From the NCBI GenBank assembly GCA_934402155.1, contig CAKRTP010000114.1:1-5463 (forward strand): a DNA stretch of 5,463 nucleotides, written 5' to 3'. The DNA comes from an uncultured Blautia sp. GTDB taxonomy: Bacteria > Bacillota > Clostridia > Lachnospirales > Lachnospiraceae. The notes beneath the pieces are model-generated. The model had not been told where the DNA came from and did no database searches. It saw only the letters and a list, made by a program, of their open reading frames with translations. This document shows, one piece after another, positions 5,071 through 5,463 of this stretch (position 1 is its first letter; the number at the start of each line of letters is the position of its first letter). A program made the position numbers and the translations under genes.

Positions 5071-5463
5071 TTATTTTTTCAGAGAATCAAGATATCCCTG
5101 TAAAATAAAAACTGCTGCAAGTCCATCCAGATACTGCTTACGGTTCTCTCTTCGTACACCCGCTTCCATAAGAGTGCGGTCTGCCTCAACAGTTGTCAGT
5201 CTCTCGTCCCACATGACAACTTCAAGTCCTGTACGTTTCCTCAGCATCTCAGCAAACTCCAGCGCCTTCTCTGCGCGTTCCCCTACCGTGTTATTCATAT
5301 TCTTCGGATAACCAACCACGATCTGCTCTACACCGTATTCTTTCGTCAGAGCTTCTATGCTTGCAAGGGTCTGCCGCAGCTTGTTCTCCTGTTTTCTCCA
5401 GATCGTATCCAGTCTTTGGGCAGTCAGTCCCAAAGGGTCACTGACTGCCACGCCAACTGTCTT
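5071..5463 (-). CDS. ruvX: RuvX/YqgF-family putative Holliday junction resolvase or RNase-H-fold nuclease, 5' end missing
   Basis: The frame is open from the window edge to a TAA at 5073-5071, giving 130 residues. The family is usually about 140, so roughly the first ten residues, including the DxG catalytic aspartate of the RNase-H-like fold, lie outside the window. The GTG at 5451 is an internal valine, not the start: the preceding codons KTVG belong to the conserved N-terminal block that continues [12 protein letters not shown]. Other family hallmarks are [11 protein letters not shown] (window residues 51-61), the WDERLTT catalytic strand (85-91) and D113 in [14 protein letters not shown]. 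Members cleave branched DNA in vitro, and E. coli YqgF is linked to 16S rRNA 5' processing; the true substrate here is unknown. It is cytoplasmic. The next gene begins 14 nt downstream, as in the B. subtilis yrrK-yrzB pair. Identification is firm; biochemical role is less so. Confidence 0.93.
   Translation of the reverse strand, partial: KTVGVAVSDPLGLTAQRLDTIWRKQENKLRQTLASIEALTKEYGVEQIVVGYPKNMNNTVGERAEKALEFAEMLRKRTGLEVVMWDERLTTVEADRTLMEAGVRRENRKQYLDGLAAVFILQGYLDSLKK
5414..5449 (-). other. Overlapping, mutually exclusive inverted repeats at the 5' end of ruvX coding sequence
   Basis: On the minus strand GGCAGTCAGT (5449-5440) pairs perfectly with ACTGACTGCC (5428-5419), a 10-bp stem with an 11-nt loop. 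CTTTGGG (5435-5429) pairs with CCCAAAG (5420-5414), a 7-bp stem with an 8-nt loop. The two share bases 5419-5420 and overlap spatially, so both cannot form at once. They lie in codons for the conserved block [11 protein letters not shown], so protein constraint may explain part of the symmetry. There is no U-tract, so this is not a terminator. Confidence 0.5.

Noticed and set aside
5449..5451. GTG as the ruvX start
   Set aside because: The frame continues upstream to the window edge as KTVG, part of the conserved RuvX N-terminus, so the gene is cut by the window.
1..5463. Defence system, mobile element, CRISPR array or RNA gene
   Set aside because: All long minus-strand frames match conserved housekeeping families. 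There are no transposase or integrase motifs, no spaced direct repeats beyond the small rnjA repeat, and no tRNA-like or rRNA-like sequence noticed.

Overview
The window is a single minus-strand gene cluster of seven clear genes, with short or overlapping junctions and no visible internal terminator. Gene content, moderate GC and Gram-positive Shine-Dalgarno sites point to a Firmicute. The order (RuvX, DUF1292, RNase J, YlbF family, MltG-like, O-methyltransferase, U32) suggests Clostridia, most likely Lachnospiraceae. That placement is inferred from recalled gene order, not from a search.

Layout in the direction of transcription (high to low coordinates): the 3' part of ruvX (5463-5071, 5' end outside the window); a small acidic DUF1292 protein (5056-4799); a 129-nt spacer with two hairpins and a possible 35-codon ORF; RNase J with a long basic N-terminal extension and a TTG start (4669-2687); a YlbF-family protein (2677-2339); a short membrane protein with only the N-terminal part of MltG (2321-1920); a TrmR-type O-methyltransferase starting at GTG inside the previous stop (1923-1270); and a U32-family Fe-S protein of the TrhP type (1235-9). 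The last 8 bases (8-1, minus strand) read AAGAAAGG, which could begin the ribosome binding site of another gene beyond the window.

The order matches the B. subtilis yrrK-yrzB-yrrL-yrrM-yrrN-yrrO block. It differs in that RNase J and YlbF genes sit between the yrzB and yrrL equivalents, yrrL/mltG is reduced to 133 residues, and one U32 gene directly follows the methyltransferase. Two functional themes appear: mRNA decay (RNase J, and by family analogy YlbF) and wobble-uridine modification of tRNA (TrhP makes ho5U, TrmR methylates it to mo5U). RuvX/YqgF-family proteins are also linked to nucleic-acid processing.

No mobile element, CRISPR array, RNA gene or phage signature was seen. These are conserved housekeeping genes. 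The less ordinary signals are the structured spacer before rnjA, three further strong inverted repeats near gene starts, the catalytic-domain-less MltG-like protein and the RNase J extension.
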